Origin: Agapetus fuscipes
Lineage: Eukaryota; Arthropoda; Insecta; Trichoptera; Glossosomatidae
Assembly: GCA_951799405.1 (NCBI GenBank)
Contig: OX637351.1
Location: 4,186,251 to 4,250,250 of the forward strand
Length of the DNA stretch: 64,000 nucleotides
Direction of reading: 5' to 3'
In this document: one piece after another, positions 41,056-50,639 of the stretch
Layout of the letters: the number at the start of each line of letters is the position of its first letter
How positions within the stretch are numbered: the stretch's first letter is position 1
Program-made: the position numbers and the translations under genes
Notes under the pieces: generated by a model
The model's database searches: none
The model's input: the letters and a program-made list of their open reading frames with translations, nothing else
What the model was told of the DNA's origin: nothing

Positions 41056-41340
41056 CTGCACAGTTAAAATTTATTAATCGGATATTAGACGAGCCGTTAC
41101 AAGAGAATTTACATTATTCTCGACATTCCGTTAGCGACGTAGCTAACGTCTTCAGTTCATCCTCAGTCGTCGTGCAGAGAGGGTGTCTCCTGTAAGCATT
41201 AGCTACGTCGCTAACGAAACGGCGAGTATGATGTAAGTTCTCTTATAAGAGAAACAGTGTTTTATTAGAATTTTGTTTCTAAAGTATAAAAATCTCTTAT
41301 AAGAGTTCGTCTAATATCTGATTAATAATTAACTGTGTAG
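41056..41340. mobile_element. MITE-like element carrying hammerhead-like hairpins
   Basis: Ends CTGCACAGTTAA and TTAACTGTGTAG; inverted repeats GATATTAGACGAG / TTCGTCTAATATC. The minus strand holds CTGAAGAC (from 41155), stem GTTAGC, loop TACGTC, stem GCTAAC, GGAA. The plus strand holds the same hairpin at 41199-41215, followed by GAAACGGCGAG. A partial copy is at 53241-53360. Confidence 0.78.
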
Positions 41341-41429
41341 TTATTATTATTGTAAATATGTCTAACGACCGTAATTACAACCTAAACCTAACAATTAGTA
41401 TATACTACTTAAGTAATATATTAACTATT

Positions 41430-41553
41430 ACAAACTTATACGTATCGGCTTGTAGAATCGTATTTAATATGAATCTTAAAAGTAATATATCCTTGCAGCT
41501 TAGATTATAGATTACAATAGTCATTCTCATACCAACCTATAAATCAAAGAATT
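41430..41553. mobile_element. LINE-L tail scraps, opposed
   Basis: Plus end (CTTGCAGCTTAGATTATAGA at ~41510), then the antisense start (TCATACCAACCTATAAATCA). Confidence 0.7.
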
Positions 41554-42435
41554 ATAGTTTTTTTTTAAATTAGATTCGGCAAAGCGCTCTACGCGTCTTC
41601 CAACATACTTTTAAGTAAAACTGCTCAAGTTTAAGTTGGCCCATTCACCGAGGATCACCACCCCAAGTATAGCGTTTCACCCATCGATATATAGAACTGG
41701 ATGGGCTAAACAATCAATCCTTTGAGACATAGAAATACGCTACCCCACTCATCATATAAAAATCCAAATCCAGTCTATCGGTAACGTTCCAACTATCAAC
41801 AGGTGTGTTACCCAATTGGAAAAAAAATCCATATAAATGCCAAACTGGGTATTTTCTAAACGCGCCAACAAAAGAGAGTAAATATGTTATAGAACATGGA
41901 ATAATATTTCACTTTAATCACTATTCTATATGATTACGTTGATAAAATTTATTTTTCGTTCGTCGAAATATTTTGTTCGCGAAAGTGACAACAATTTCTA
42001 GAACTAGTGATGTTCAAATATATATGAAGGTACTTGCTTCTTCAAGTATGTAACTTCTATGTTCGCGGTAATAGATACTTGTAAAAATCATCCCATACAT
42101 AATTCGGAATTTTTCAGATATGTTCATACTTTCAACAACACTAGTAACAAATACGTTACCATAGTGATTTTATGGGTTTCCATGTGATATGTACATAGAT
42201 TGAAGATGGAGTAGAGACACGTTGCTTACATAGAACATAACAAAAGCATTTCATACGTCATGAGCGAAACAGCACTTTTAACAATGTATGGTGTCAAAGA
42301 CGTTACATCATGTCGATTGGTACTTAATCACATTCATAGCCCCTCCATTGAATATACCTCCATGGTTTCACCATCAATTCCGGAAAATCAAAACGCTCAC
42401 CGAAGTCGCTGCTTCAGTTTTCACACATTTTATGG
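41554..42435. other. Unassigned interval
   Basis: No recognised repeat. AAACGCTCACCGAAGTCGCT at ~42392 weakly resembles the AAACGCTCAATAG words near 45740 and 56432. Confidence 0.4.
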
Positions 42436-42696
42436 TTGAGTTTTAAACTGGAGGGAGTTAGCGCTTATTTAGGCGCGAGGCTGGCTTTTGAATGGAAAAC
42501 TAGGGCCCCCGCTTTCTCTGTGTGGGCCGAATCTCAAGTTTTATTCGTTGTATTCGCTCCGCGCGATATGCCAGGAATTTGGCTAATGCCGCATTACTGT
42601 GACAGCAGTGCCTGCTGGAGTTTTAAGCTCTTGAATTTATACGCTAGTGCCGTGTCACACAAGCGTCGCTTGAAATGTAGGGTGAATATTTTTTAG
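42436..42696 (+). other. GC-richer 86-codon frame, unidentified
   Basis: The frame has balanced composition (ARLAFEWKTRAPAFSVWAES, FAPRDMPGIWLMPHYC) and higher GC than its surroundings. No domain recognised, no splice consensus or signal peptide seen. It could be a decayed exon or TE coding scrap; function unknown. Confidence 0.25.
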
Positions 42697-42764
42697 GGAT
42701 GAAGGACTTTCTTGATTTATTGGTTGGTATGAATAACATAGGTTTGCCAATATCATTCGAATTA

Positions 42765-43210
42765 TAGGTCGGTATGCACTCATGCTGTAGAAAATGATTC
42801 ACTTTTCCAATGTCACCCCTGTTTCAGGGAAGGTCGGCAAGGGTTGCAGGGTTTATGTTCATTTAAGTTTTTTTTATTATTTGTGGACATTCATTAATTA
42901 TTTTTAAATATTAATATATCTTTGCAATTTAGATTATAGATTATTATAATATTAATTAATTGCTTGTATTCCTTAGCTTATAGGTAGGAATGAGGCTGAC
43001 TACCCATACTGTAAAAAATGGTTCACTTTGCCAATGTCACCCCTGCTTCAGGGAAGGTCGACAAGAGTTGCAGGGCTTATGTTCATTTGAGATTGGGTTT
43101 TTTATATTGTGGGTCCACATGCGGCATGTGTAAGCGCGAAATTATGCATGTCTGCTTGTGGGAATGCATTTAATATGTATCTCAAATGATACATATCTTT
43201 GCAGCTTAGA
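42765..43210 (+). mobile_element. Two LINE-L tails in tandem
   Basis: 42765-42945: TTATAGGTCGGTATGCACTC to CAATTTAGATTATAGATTAT with an internal deletion. 42968-43210: full subfamily A (CCTTAGCTTATAGGTAGG to CTTTGCAGCTTAGA). Confidence 0.85.
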
Positions 43211-43317
43211 CAACATTTGAAAATTTAAATGGTATATATTTTTGTGCTCCGCCGGGATTTGAATCCACGACCTTCCATTTACGAGTCCGAAGTGTTACCA
43301 CTACTACTGGTTCAAAC
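43211..43317 (-). mobile_element. SINE S1 head fragment
   Basis: Antisense head and start of core: AACCAGTAGTAGTGGTAACA, CTCGTAAATGG, GGATTCAAATCCCGGCGGAG. The first 10 bases of the head are altered. Confidence 0.75.
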
Positions 43318-43440
43318 GGACTGGTTTTTAAGTGGTGTAAGCGTGAACTTTCACGTGTCTTCCTGTGGACGTGCATAAACTAAAAACCTTAAATGTAAAT
43401 ATGTCTTTACAAATTATTGTTGATTATAGATTATAGGGCC
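43318..43440 (+). mobile_element. LINE-L tail end scrap
   Basis: GTAAGCGTGAACTTTCACGT to TTGTTGATTATAGATTATAG. Confidence 0.65.
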
Positions 43441-43579
43441 ATATTTAAATTTATGCCTTAGTATTTACCAATGTTTGGGCGGATTGTTAGGAAGGTTTGT
43501 TATGGGTAGCTGGCCATAAAATCCTTGTCCTTGTGCCTATAATCTGACCTATCCAATTTACCCAATCACCAGTCTCCAG

Positions 43580-43712
43580 CTTCAGTACTTGTACGAACGT
43601 GGCAGTGGACAGACTTGTCTACAGTACCTACTCACGTCGCGCGCGATCGAAGGAGAAACCCACAAAAAACGCGAGAAGTGCTTCGCGAAGAAATCAACCA
43701 TTGGAGATCAAG
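43580..43712 (+). other. Candidate GC-rich first exon with splice donor
   Basis: GC-rich, CpG-containing sequence (ACGTCGCGCGCGATCG at 43634) ends in GATCAAG|GTGAGT, a perfect donor, with GT at 43713. No ATG-initiated frame of note, so it would be a noncoding 5' exon. It lies outside any repeat family here. Chance occurrence cannot be excluded. Confidence 0.28.
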
Positions 43713-44391
43713 GTGAGTCGTGAATTAATTCCGTGATTCCCATCCCTTGCTCCTCATCGTTAGCTGCCTTGGCAGATTTGCTGGGCAGTTCGCTCGAACG
43801 CGGTATATTGAGAACCAGCGCGGTTTATAAACCCTCTCCACGCATCACATGATAAAGCCAAACTTGGCGTTATCAACCACATTGTAAACGTTTTTTTTTA
43901 CCGAAAAACTGAAATAAAATTATTGCTATACCAGTATCCATATCCGGAATTCCAAATCTATTGAACCCTAATTTAGGGGCCTCAAATTTTCATAGGACCC
44001 TTTTGCACTGCAACTCCGGCATTGCGTCTCCTTGAGATTCTTGTAATTTGCTCGGATATGTAGTAGATAATACATTATGTGAGCTTCAGTCTAAAGCAGA
44101 CAGAATATATGTAATGCCGAGGCTCCGTTTTTGCAATGGAACCTTCTACACACAAAGTTTAACTTGAAATACTCCTTTTATAAACATTCCGAAGGAACTA
44201 TATTATGGCTTTGACGCATGAATACTAGTCAAGAGCTCTTCCGACCTTCAAAAAAAGAGGTATGATGTCCCTACCTAAAAGTTGAAAGGTTTGTGTAATG
44301 ACATTGTGAAGGTTCATTTAAAATAAATAATGTAAAAATAAAACTATTTTTGTTCACGAGTTGATTTACCTCCTCGAGCGCTATCGATGTA
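43713..44391. other. Unassigned interval
   Basis: A GC-rich patch continues to ~43840 (CTCGAACGCGG, GAGAACCAGCGCGG). The rest is AT-rich. GTACCTTGTTGCA-type words (44143, 44210) not resolved. Confidence 0.4.
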
Positions 44392-44966
44392 ATCTAATCT
44401 AATCTAAACGCTAATCTAAGTTGCAAAGATATATATCATTTGAGATTCATATTAAATGCATTCCCACAAGCAGACACGAATAAGTTCGCTCTAACACATG
44501 CCGCATGTGGACCTAGAATATAAAACTTGGACCGGTCTGTAGTCCAGTGGCAACACTTCGGACTCGTAAATGGAAGGTTGTGGATTCGGATCCCGGCGGA
44601 GCACAAAAATATACCATTTATATTTCGAATGTGCTCTTCGCTGGGTTGAAAAATTCATACACCTTTACCAAAGACCGGTCACTGAAAGGTCCATCCAACC
44701 TTACAACAACTGGGTCTTGCTTGAGAATTGGCGCTTTCTACAGCGACGACCAAGCTCGCAGAGGGCTCTTGAGGTGTGATACACACAAAAACAGCGCTCA
44801 CCAAATAAATCATCCTAACATTATTTATTATTATTAAAAATCAAATCTCAAATGAACATAAGCCCTGCAACTCTTGCTGACCTTCCCTGAAACAGGGGTG
44901 ACATTGGCAAAGTGAACCATTTTTTACAGTATTGGTTAGCCTCATACCAACCTATAAGTCAAGGAA
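44392..44966 (-). mobile_element. LINE-L 3' tail, subfamily A, split by S1
   Basis: Pieces 44842-44966 (start) and 44392-44525 (end, TTAGCGTTTAGATTAGATTA) join across a plus-strand S1-G at 44526-44835. TAAAA-like words lie at both junctions. Confidence 0.88.
44526..44835 (+). mobile_element. SINE S1-G of the 5S-linked subfamily
   Basis: Starts CTTGGACCGGTCTGTAGTCC. The CTTGG before the head, and the changes GGATTCGGATCCCGG and GTGGCAACAC, are shared with the two 5S-tRNA copies at 50152 and 57321. This copy therefore seems to have been cut exactly at the 5S/tRNA boundary. Tail G ends in TTATTATTATTA. Confidence 0.88.
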
Positions 44967-44969
44967 TAA

Positions 44970-45335
44970 AATACACTGTAAAAAAATGGTTGAATTTGCC
45001 AATGTTACCCCTGTTTCGGGGAAGGTCGGCAAGAGTTGCAGGGTGCATGTTCATTGGGTTTTTTTTAATTTTAGGTTCATATGCTACATGTTTAAGCGCG
45101 AACTCATACGTGTCTGCTTTTTATACATGTAGTATAAATCTTTCTGTAACTGTACCTCTGTCGCCATTCCGCTAGGGGTGGCCAGAGCCTCTGCAGAGCT
45201 GCCTCCATTTCTTCCTATCTTTACATACCTCTTTCAATTCATTCATATCCATCACCTTTTACATGCATTTTATTCTTCTACGCTCGCTTTGTAAATCCCA
45301 TTGTAATATATTTTTGCAACTTAGATTATAAAGTA
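44970..45335 (+). mobile_element. LINE-L tail with antisense RT scrap inside
   Basis: Plus tail from ACACTGTAAAAAAATGGTTG to TGTCTGCTTTTTATACATG. 45155-45300 is antisense RT 3' coding (VMDMNELKEVCKDRKKWRQL, CRGSGHP, stop). The tail then ends TTTGCAACTTAGATTATAAA. Second coding subfamily, as at 17190 and 61900. Confidence 0.78.
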
Positions 45336-45788
45336 TAGCATACGCTCCCACCACCTCAAGCGGAATTACGTGAGAGTTACAGTCACACCTAAAATCCTCA
45401 TCTCGAGATTATTCTGATATCAATAATTGAATTCAGAGAAAAGCGCAAACGAAAAAAAAAATGGCGAAACGAAGAAAAGCGGGAAAAAGACTTTAAACAA
45501 GTCTCGGGGACAATGACGTATGACCCGCGATCACCATCCATTTCCCCGACGCGCCGGGGGTAAGTTTTAACTCGACTTGGAAGTAATTTTCCCTAAAAAT
45601 AGGGATTTATTGCCGTAGACTGCTTGCTACATTCGTCACGCCACCACACACTTAATAAATTACCAGAAATACGTTGAAACTCAACTATACCTACTACCTA
45701 ATTCTATCACGTTCCATCAAAAATATACAAAAACTGAAACGCTCAATAGAGGCGTAGTTAAATATATATTTTTTAAATAGATTTGTGA
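45336..45788. other. Unassigned interval
   Basis: Contains CCCCGACGCGCCGGGG (~45545), a short GC palindrome, and AAACGCTCAATAGAGGCG at ~45740. No gene recognised. Confidence 0.4.
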
Positions 45789-45816
45789 ATCTATAATCTA
45801 AGTTGCAATTATATTT

Positions 45817-46050
45817 TGGCTGACCATCCATACTGTAAAAAATAGTTCACTTTGCCAATGTCACCTCTGTTTCAGGGAAGGTCGGCAAGAGTTGCAGGGC
45901 TTATGTTCATTTGAGATTGGGTTTTTTATATTGTAGGTCCAAATGCGGCATGTGTGAGCGCGAAGTTATGCGTGTCTGCTTGTGGGAATGCATTTAATAT
46001 GTATCTCAAATGAAACAATATATCTTTGCAACTTAGATTTAGATTTAGAT
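45817..46050 (+). mobile_element. LINE-L 3' tail, subfamily A
   Basis: GGCTGACCATCCATACTGTA to CAACTTAGATTTAGATTTAG. It lacks the first ~25 bases; an antisense end scrap (45789-45815) precedes it. Confidence 0.88.
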
Positions 46051-46052
46051 AT

Positions 46053-46183
46053 ATTAACATTTAAAGCTCATATCAAATGCATGCCCACAAACAAACACGT
46101 GTAGTTCGCGCTTACAAATGCTGAATGTGTAACATACAACTAAAATCCAAACCTCAAATGAACATAAGCCCTACAATTTTTGC
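46053..46183 (-). mobile_element. LINE-L tail, subfamily B, truncated
   Basis: Antisense GTGTAGTTCGCGCTTACAAA and TCAAATGAACATAAGCCCTA. Broken by M2. Confidence 0.82.
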
Positions 46184-46484
46184 TCAAGCAAACAACTGCG
46201 TTTTCGGAGTATGGTTTTGGTGTAACCGACAAGACAAGATTTTGTCTTTTTTTTCCTAAAGGCGCTTGTGACATAAAAAAAATCGTAAAACATCGTAATA
46301 CCACATTAATAGGAATGCCAATTAATGCCTTTATTTTTTTAATTTTAGAGCTCTTTTGATTTTAACGATATGATAAAAAATAAAAAAAGTTATGCCATTT
46401 TTCTGCAATCTCAAACTTTAAACTGCTCTCCTGAACAATTTAGTTGATGTCGCTTTTACCCTACTGCCTTATAACCGTCGATAT
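46184..46484 (+). mobile_element. M2 element, 3' two thirds
   Basis: CAAGCAAACAACTGCGTTTT to TATAACCGTCGATAT. LINE-L tail words follow at once (CTTTGCAGCTTAGATTATAG), so it lies between two opposed tail scraps. Confidence 0.8.
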
Positions 46485-46533
46485 CTTTGCAGCTTAGATT
46501 ATAGTATCCGTATCCATTAAAAAAAAAAATTAA

Positions 46534-46825
46534 ATTAGGCTGATTTATTTGGTGAGCGCTGTTTTTGTGTGTATCACACCTCAAGAGCCCTCTGCGAGCT
46601 TGGTCGTCGCTGTAGAAAGCGCCAATTCTCAAGCAAGACCCAGTTGTTGTAAGGCTGGATGTACCTTTTGATGACCGGTCTTTGGTAAAGGTTTATGAAT
46701 TTTTCAACCCAGCGAAGAGCAAATTTGAAAATATAAATGGTATATTTTTTGTGCTCCGCCGGGATTCGAACCCACGACCTTCCAGTTACGAGTCCGAAGT
46801 GTTACCACCTGGACTACGGACCGGT
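46534..46825 (-). mobile_element. SINE S1 with tail G
   Basis: Very close to 13882-14175, including GTTGTTGTAAGGCTGGATG and CCTTTTGATGACCGG on the plus strand. Head ACCGGTCCGTAGTCCAGGTG. Confidence 0.9.
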
Positions 46826-47102
46826 AGTATAATTCATACCCGATACTTCATATCCACAACGTCCCTAGTGCGAACGCAGCGTTTAATACTGGGCCCACAG
46901 TTAATTTAAGGGGTGCTAAATTACAGACATCAATCCCAGTGTCTGGAGTTTTGAAGTTTTGATTTACTGTACTCCATTTTAATTTTGGCTTTATAAACAT
47001 TTAATGAGGCATCCATTCCCAAAGTTAATGTGTTGATAACAAGGGTTCTCAGTTTTTCTCCCTAGACTATTAATACACCTTAAAATTTCCCAACTGTGCC
47101 AA
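46826..47102. other. Unassigned interval
   Basis: No recognised repeat or frame. Confidence 0.5.
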
Positions 47103-47405
47103 AGGTCCATCCAGAGAATTGGCGCTTTGCAGCGACGACGATCCAGCTCGAAAAAAGATTAATAGCTTAATGCTTGCATTTCATGTCGAGAGCAAGGGTT
47201 CGATCTCAAAGGTTACTCAGCCTTCACAAGAAATGAGAACCAGCCCCCCCGGGAGCTGGGAAACCCACACTTCAACTGAAAGTGGTTGGTGTGAGGCCGG
47301 CCCCCTTACATGTAAAAATAAATAGGTCCCGAAGCGCCACATGCGACCCCTTCGGTGATAACGCAGGCAAGAAGTTACACTATATGTGAAGCTTAGTTGC
47401 GTTGC
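47103..47405 (+). mobile_element. S1-S2 dimeric SINE, S1 part mostly lost
   Basis: Starts at AGGTCCATCCAGAGAATTGG (core with a deletion), then AGATTAATAGCTTAATGC (S2 head), GAGAGCAAGGGTTCGATCTC, S2 body and GAAGCTTAGTTGCGTTGCG. Confidence 0.83.
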
Positions 47406-47409
47406 GTTG

Positions 47410-47792
47410 CCAATGTGTTCACTTTGCCAATATCAGCACTGTTTCAGGAGAGGTCGGCAAGAGTTGTAGGGCTTATTCATTTGAGATTGGGTTTTTATGT
47501 TGTAAGCCCACATGCGGCATGTGTAAGCGCGATTTTATATATAATCAAATCTAAGCTGCAGAGATATGTAACACGGGAGATTCACATGATGTGCATTTTC
47601 ACAAGAAAACACGTATAAATTTGCGCTGAAACATGCCGCATATGGACTTGCAATATTAAAACTAAAATCTCAAATGAATAAACATTCTGCAACTCTTGCC
47701 GACCTTTCCTAAAACAGGGGTGGCATTGGCAAAGTGAACCATTTTCGACTGCATGGTTGGTCAACCGCATACCAACCTATAAACAAAGGAAC
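47410..47792. mobile_element. Two opposed LINE-L tails
   Basis: 47410-47540 plus (CACTTTGCCAATATCAGCAC to AAGCGCGATTTTATAT, end lost). 47541-47792 minus, subfamily C, full (start TTGTTTATAGGTTGGTATGC). Confidence 0.83.
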
Positions 47793-48251
47793 TATGACAC
47801 GTAGAAAAAAAAATTGGCAAAAAAAAACTGCCCACCTATAAATGCGAATGTAGTGCCGTACACGCTTTCATTAGTCCATAGAGCCGCATACAGAAATCGG
47901 GCATTGTCAGGGGCGGTTACTGTGAGAGGGCAGGCGGTCGCTGCCCTCCCCCGTCGCAAACTTTCCGGTTCCTTCCGGCGCGGCCTAAAACTCACCACCA
48001 CAGGCATTTCAAGGCAAAACTTTAAACCGTAGACAAAAGGGCGACAGGGAAGTTCGGACAGGCCGTATTTGGACGAAATTTAAGTTTGAAATTTTCAAGT
48101 TTCGAAGTTTTTTCACAGCCGCGCTGCTGATTCCGGTGTTTTGAAAGTGATGGTTCAATTAGGTTCGAGTTTTCAAAACAAATATTTTGGTTTCAATGTG
48201 ATTGAATAAGCTTTTAATACTTAGTTCTTAAATGATAAGATTCAAATAAAA
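47793..48251. other. GC-rich island, unidentified
   Basis: 47880-47990 is markedly GC-rich (GCATTGTCAGGGGCGGTTAC, GGGCAGGCGGTCGCTGCCCT). Frames of ~70 codons open on both strands over the same bases. No domain recognised. It could be a conserved noncoding or exonic piece of a host gene. Confidence 0.3.
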
Positions 48252-48812
48252 TAAAGATATGCTACAAAGCGCCAATACCCAACCAAGACCAAGCTGCTGT
48301 AAGGCTGAATGGACCTTTTAGTGACCGGTCTTTAGTTTTTTTTTTTTTTTTTTAAGAAATCCTGTGCGGGAGACTCCCTAGATTCTAAAGACTCTAGGGG
48401 TCTATGACACTTGTTGTAGTGCCGCAGAGGTGTGCGAGCTTGGTCGTCGCTACAAAGCGCCAATACTCAAGCAAGACCCAGTTGCTGTGAGGCTGGATGG
48501 ACCTTTGGTGACCGGTCATTGGTAAAGGTTTATAAATTTTTCAACCCAGCGAAGAGCACATTCGAAATATAAATGGTATATTTTTGTGCTCCGCCGGGAT
48601 CCGAATCCACAACCTTCCATTTACGAGTCCGAAGTGTTGCCACTACGGACTACGGACCGGTCCAAGTAAAGGTTTTATGAAATTTTCAACCCAGCGAAGA
48701 GCATATTTGAAAATATAAATGGTCCTTTTTTTTATTCTCCGCCGATATTCGAACCCACAACCTTTCATTTACGGGTCAGAAGTGTTGCCACTGGGTTATG
48801 GACCGGTCTAAA
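48252..48812 (-). mobile_element. Cluster of three S1 pieces
   Basis: 48252-48320 core scrap; 48341-48662 S1 with tail C (AATCCTGTGCGGGAGACTCC on plus, head ending GGACCGGTCC); 48667-48812 head plus core of another copy (GGACCGGTCC on both sides). The pieces share orientation, so tandem duplication or repeated insertion at the same site is possible. Confidence 0.85.
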
Positions 48813-48937
48813 ACACACCTGATGACAGTTGAAAGGTTACCGACAGACTTAATTTGGATTTTTGTATGATAAGTGGGTTAGCATATTCCTAATTCTCAAA
48901 GAATTGCTTTCTTAGCCCATGTAGTTCTTATTTATCT

Positions 48938-49080
48938 AAATCTAAATTTTAATTTAAGCTGCAAAGATATAAATATTTAAGATTCATATTAAGCGCATTC
49001 CCACAAGCAGACATGTATATGTTCGCGCTAGCACATGCCGCATGTGGACCTACAATATAAAAACCCAACCATCGATGCTC
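48938..49080 (-). mobile_element. LINE-L tail, subfamily A, truncated
   Basis: Antisense end (TAATTTAAGCTGCAAAGATA) to AACCCAACC; first half missing. Confidence 0.82.
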
Positions 49081-49082
49081 CT

Positions 49083-49456
49083 TATCTAATCTTATCTAAT
49101 CTAAGTTGCAAAGATATTTTACATTAGAGATTCACATTACATGCATTTTCACAAGCAGACACGTACAAGTTCGCGCTTGCACATGCCGCATGTGAACCTA
49201 CAACATAAAAAACCAAATCTCAAATGGACATGCACCCTGCAACTCTTGCCGTCCTTCCCTGAAACACGGGTGACATTGGCATTGAATCATTTTTACAGCA
49301 TGGTTGGTCAGCCGCATACCAACATATAAGTCAAGGAACATACACGACAATAAATAATAATATGCAACTAAGTATGGACATCAAAACTAAAACAAAAAAC
49401 AAATTCCAATTTAATAAACCCTAGCCGCCAACATTACAGATCAACCGCCGTTTCTC
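49083..49456 (-). mobile_element. LINE-L 3' end with RT stop region, subfamily C
   Basis: Antisense tail 49083-49345, then 3' UTR to CTAGCCGCCAACATTACAGA, which is the RT stop region. Continuous 5'-truncated copy ending beside PAL. Confidence 0.85.
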
Positions 49457-49488
49457 CGATATGAGTATTTAAAAAGACAAGATATCTC

Positions 49489-49664
49489 ATGGGGCTTCCA
49501 CACGCTTGCCAACCCATCACAAGTCAAGCGCACAGTGTGTCGTCTAGAACATGCTAGCTGGACAAAATTTTGTCTAATGGACTAATTTTGTCCAGCTAGC
49601 ATGTTCTAGACGACACACTGTGCGCTTGACTTGTGATGGGTTGGCAAGCGTGTGGAAGCCCCAT
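49489..49664. mobile_element. PAL palindromic element, copy 2
   Basis: Perfect palindrome: 81-base arms around a 14-base loop (TTGTCTAATGGACT). Ends ATGGGGCTTCCACACGCTTG / CAAGCGTGTGGAAGCCCCAT. It differs from copy 1 by paired changes in both arms. Confidence 0.92.
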
Positions 49665-50151
49665 CAAAGTCAAGCAAGTGTGAACATGTCATAGTGTGGG
49701 AGCCGCCAGACAAAAGCAGTGAAAGAAAGGGTTATTAAGACCATAAAGAGGTTAACAAAAAAGCAGAGAGTTTAAAAACTCCACGGTACCTACAGCAATT
49801 GTCTCGGCCATTGTCTTGGAAACGAAAGTTAAAATTTGTAATAAGTACCCGTGAAGAAATCATACTTTAATGACCAATTTAAACTGAGGTAGGTTACATT
49901 AGTTATTCCCAAGGTGAGTTATTGTCGTTTGGTGAAAGTGGCATGAGCACAGTTTGATCATTATGCTGTCGAGTCATAATTTCATTGGAGACTTGTCGAC
50001 TGATACAAAAAGTTAAAGTGTTACGCTTTGGCATTGACGTAAGAGCCAAGTGCCTTTTATTGGATTTCATACAAGCAAGACTCATCGTTCTGTTACTGTA
50101 TCTCTGTCGAAAAAGAACTGTCCAGCTTATACAAAACCTGTAAATAAAAAA
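49665..50151. other. Unassigned interval with a 60-codon antisense frame
   Basis: The frame 49903-50085 (minus) includes RQVSNEIMTRQHNDQTVLMP. No family recognised. CCCAAGGTGAGT at ~49909 is a donor-like word on the plus strand without a supported exon. Confidence 0.3.
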
Positions 50152-50447
50152 TAATATTAGGATGATTTATTTGGTGAGCGCTGTTTTTGTGTGTATCACA
50201 CCTCAAGAGCCCTCTGCGAGCTTGGTCGTCGCTGTAGAAAGCGCCAATTCTCAAGCAAGACCCAGTTGTTGTAAGGTTGGATGTACCTTTCAGTGACCGG
50301 TCTTTGGTAAAGGTTTATGAATTTTTCAACTCAGCGAAGAGCACATTCGAAATATAAATGGTATATTTTTGTGCTCCGCCGGGATCCGAATCCGCAACCT
50401 CCCATTTACGAGTCCGAAGTGTTGCCACTGGACTACGGACCGGTCCA
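50152..50447 (-). mobile_element. 5S-tRNA chimeric SINE, S1-G part (copy 1)
   Basis: The minus-strand head GGACCGGTCCGTAGTCCAGT has GTGGCAACAC and GGATTCGGATCC, then core and tail G, ending near TAATATTATTT. Its 5' side is joined without a gap to the 5S-like segment at 50450-50569. Confidence 0.9.
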
Positions 50448-50449
50448 AG

Positions 50450-50569
50450 ATGCCCTGATGCCTTGGATGGGTTACCTGAGCGGTAACCCATCCAAGTACT
50501 ATCCGCGCCCAATGTTGCTTAACTTCGGTGATCTATGGGAACCGGTGCTTTCAACATGGTAACTTCGTT
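50450..50569 (-). mobile_element. 5S rRNA-derived head of chimeric SINE (copy 1)
   Basis: The minus strand reads ACCATGTTGAAAGCACCGGT, GATCACCGAAGTTAAGCAAC, ATTGGGCGCGG and TACTTGGATGGGTTACCGC. These match metazoan 5S rRNA in order, including the box A / intermediate / box C promoter regions. The last ~25 bases (after the box C region) instead form GTAACCCATCCAAG, an inverted copy of the box C strand. Only CTTGGACC follows before the tRNA head. Confidence 0.88.
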
Positions 50570-50639
50570 GGTTGTATTCACATTATCAATAATTATTTTT
50601 TAAATGTTTTCATGTATGGCACACATAGAATTATATCAA

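Noticed and set aside
49909..49915. Splice donor AAGGTGAGT at ~49909
   Set aside because: No upstream open frame, CpG block or acceptor supports an exon; such words occur by chance.
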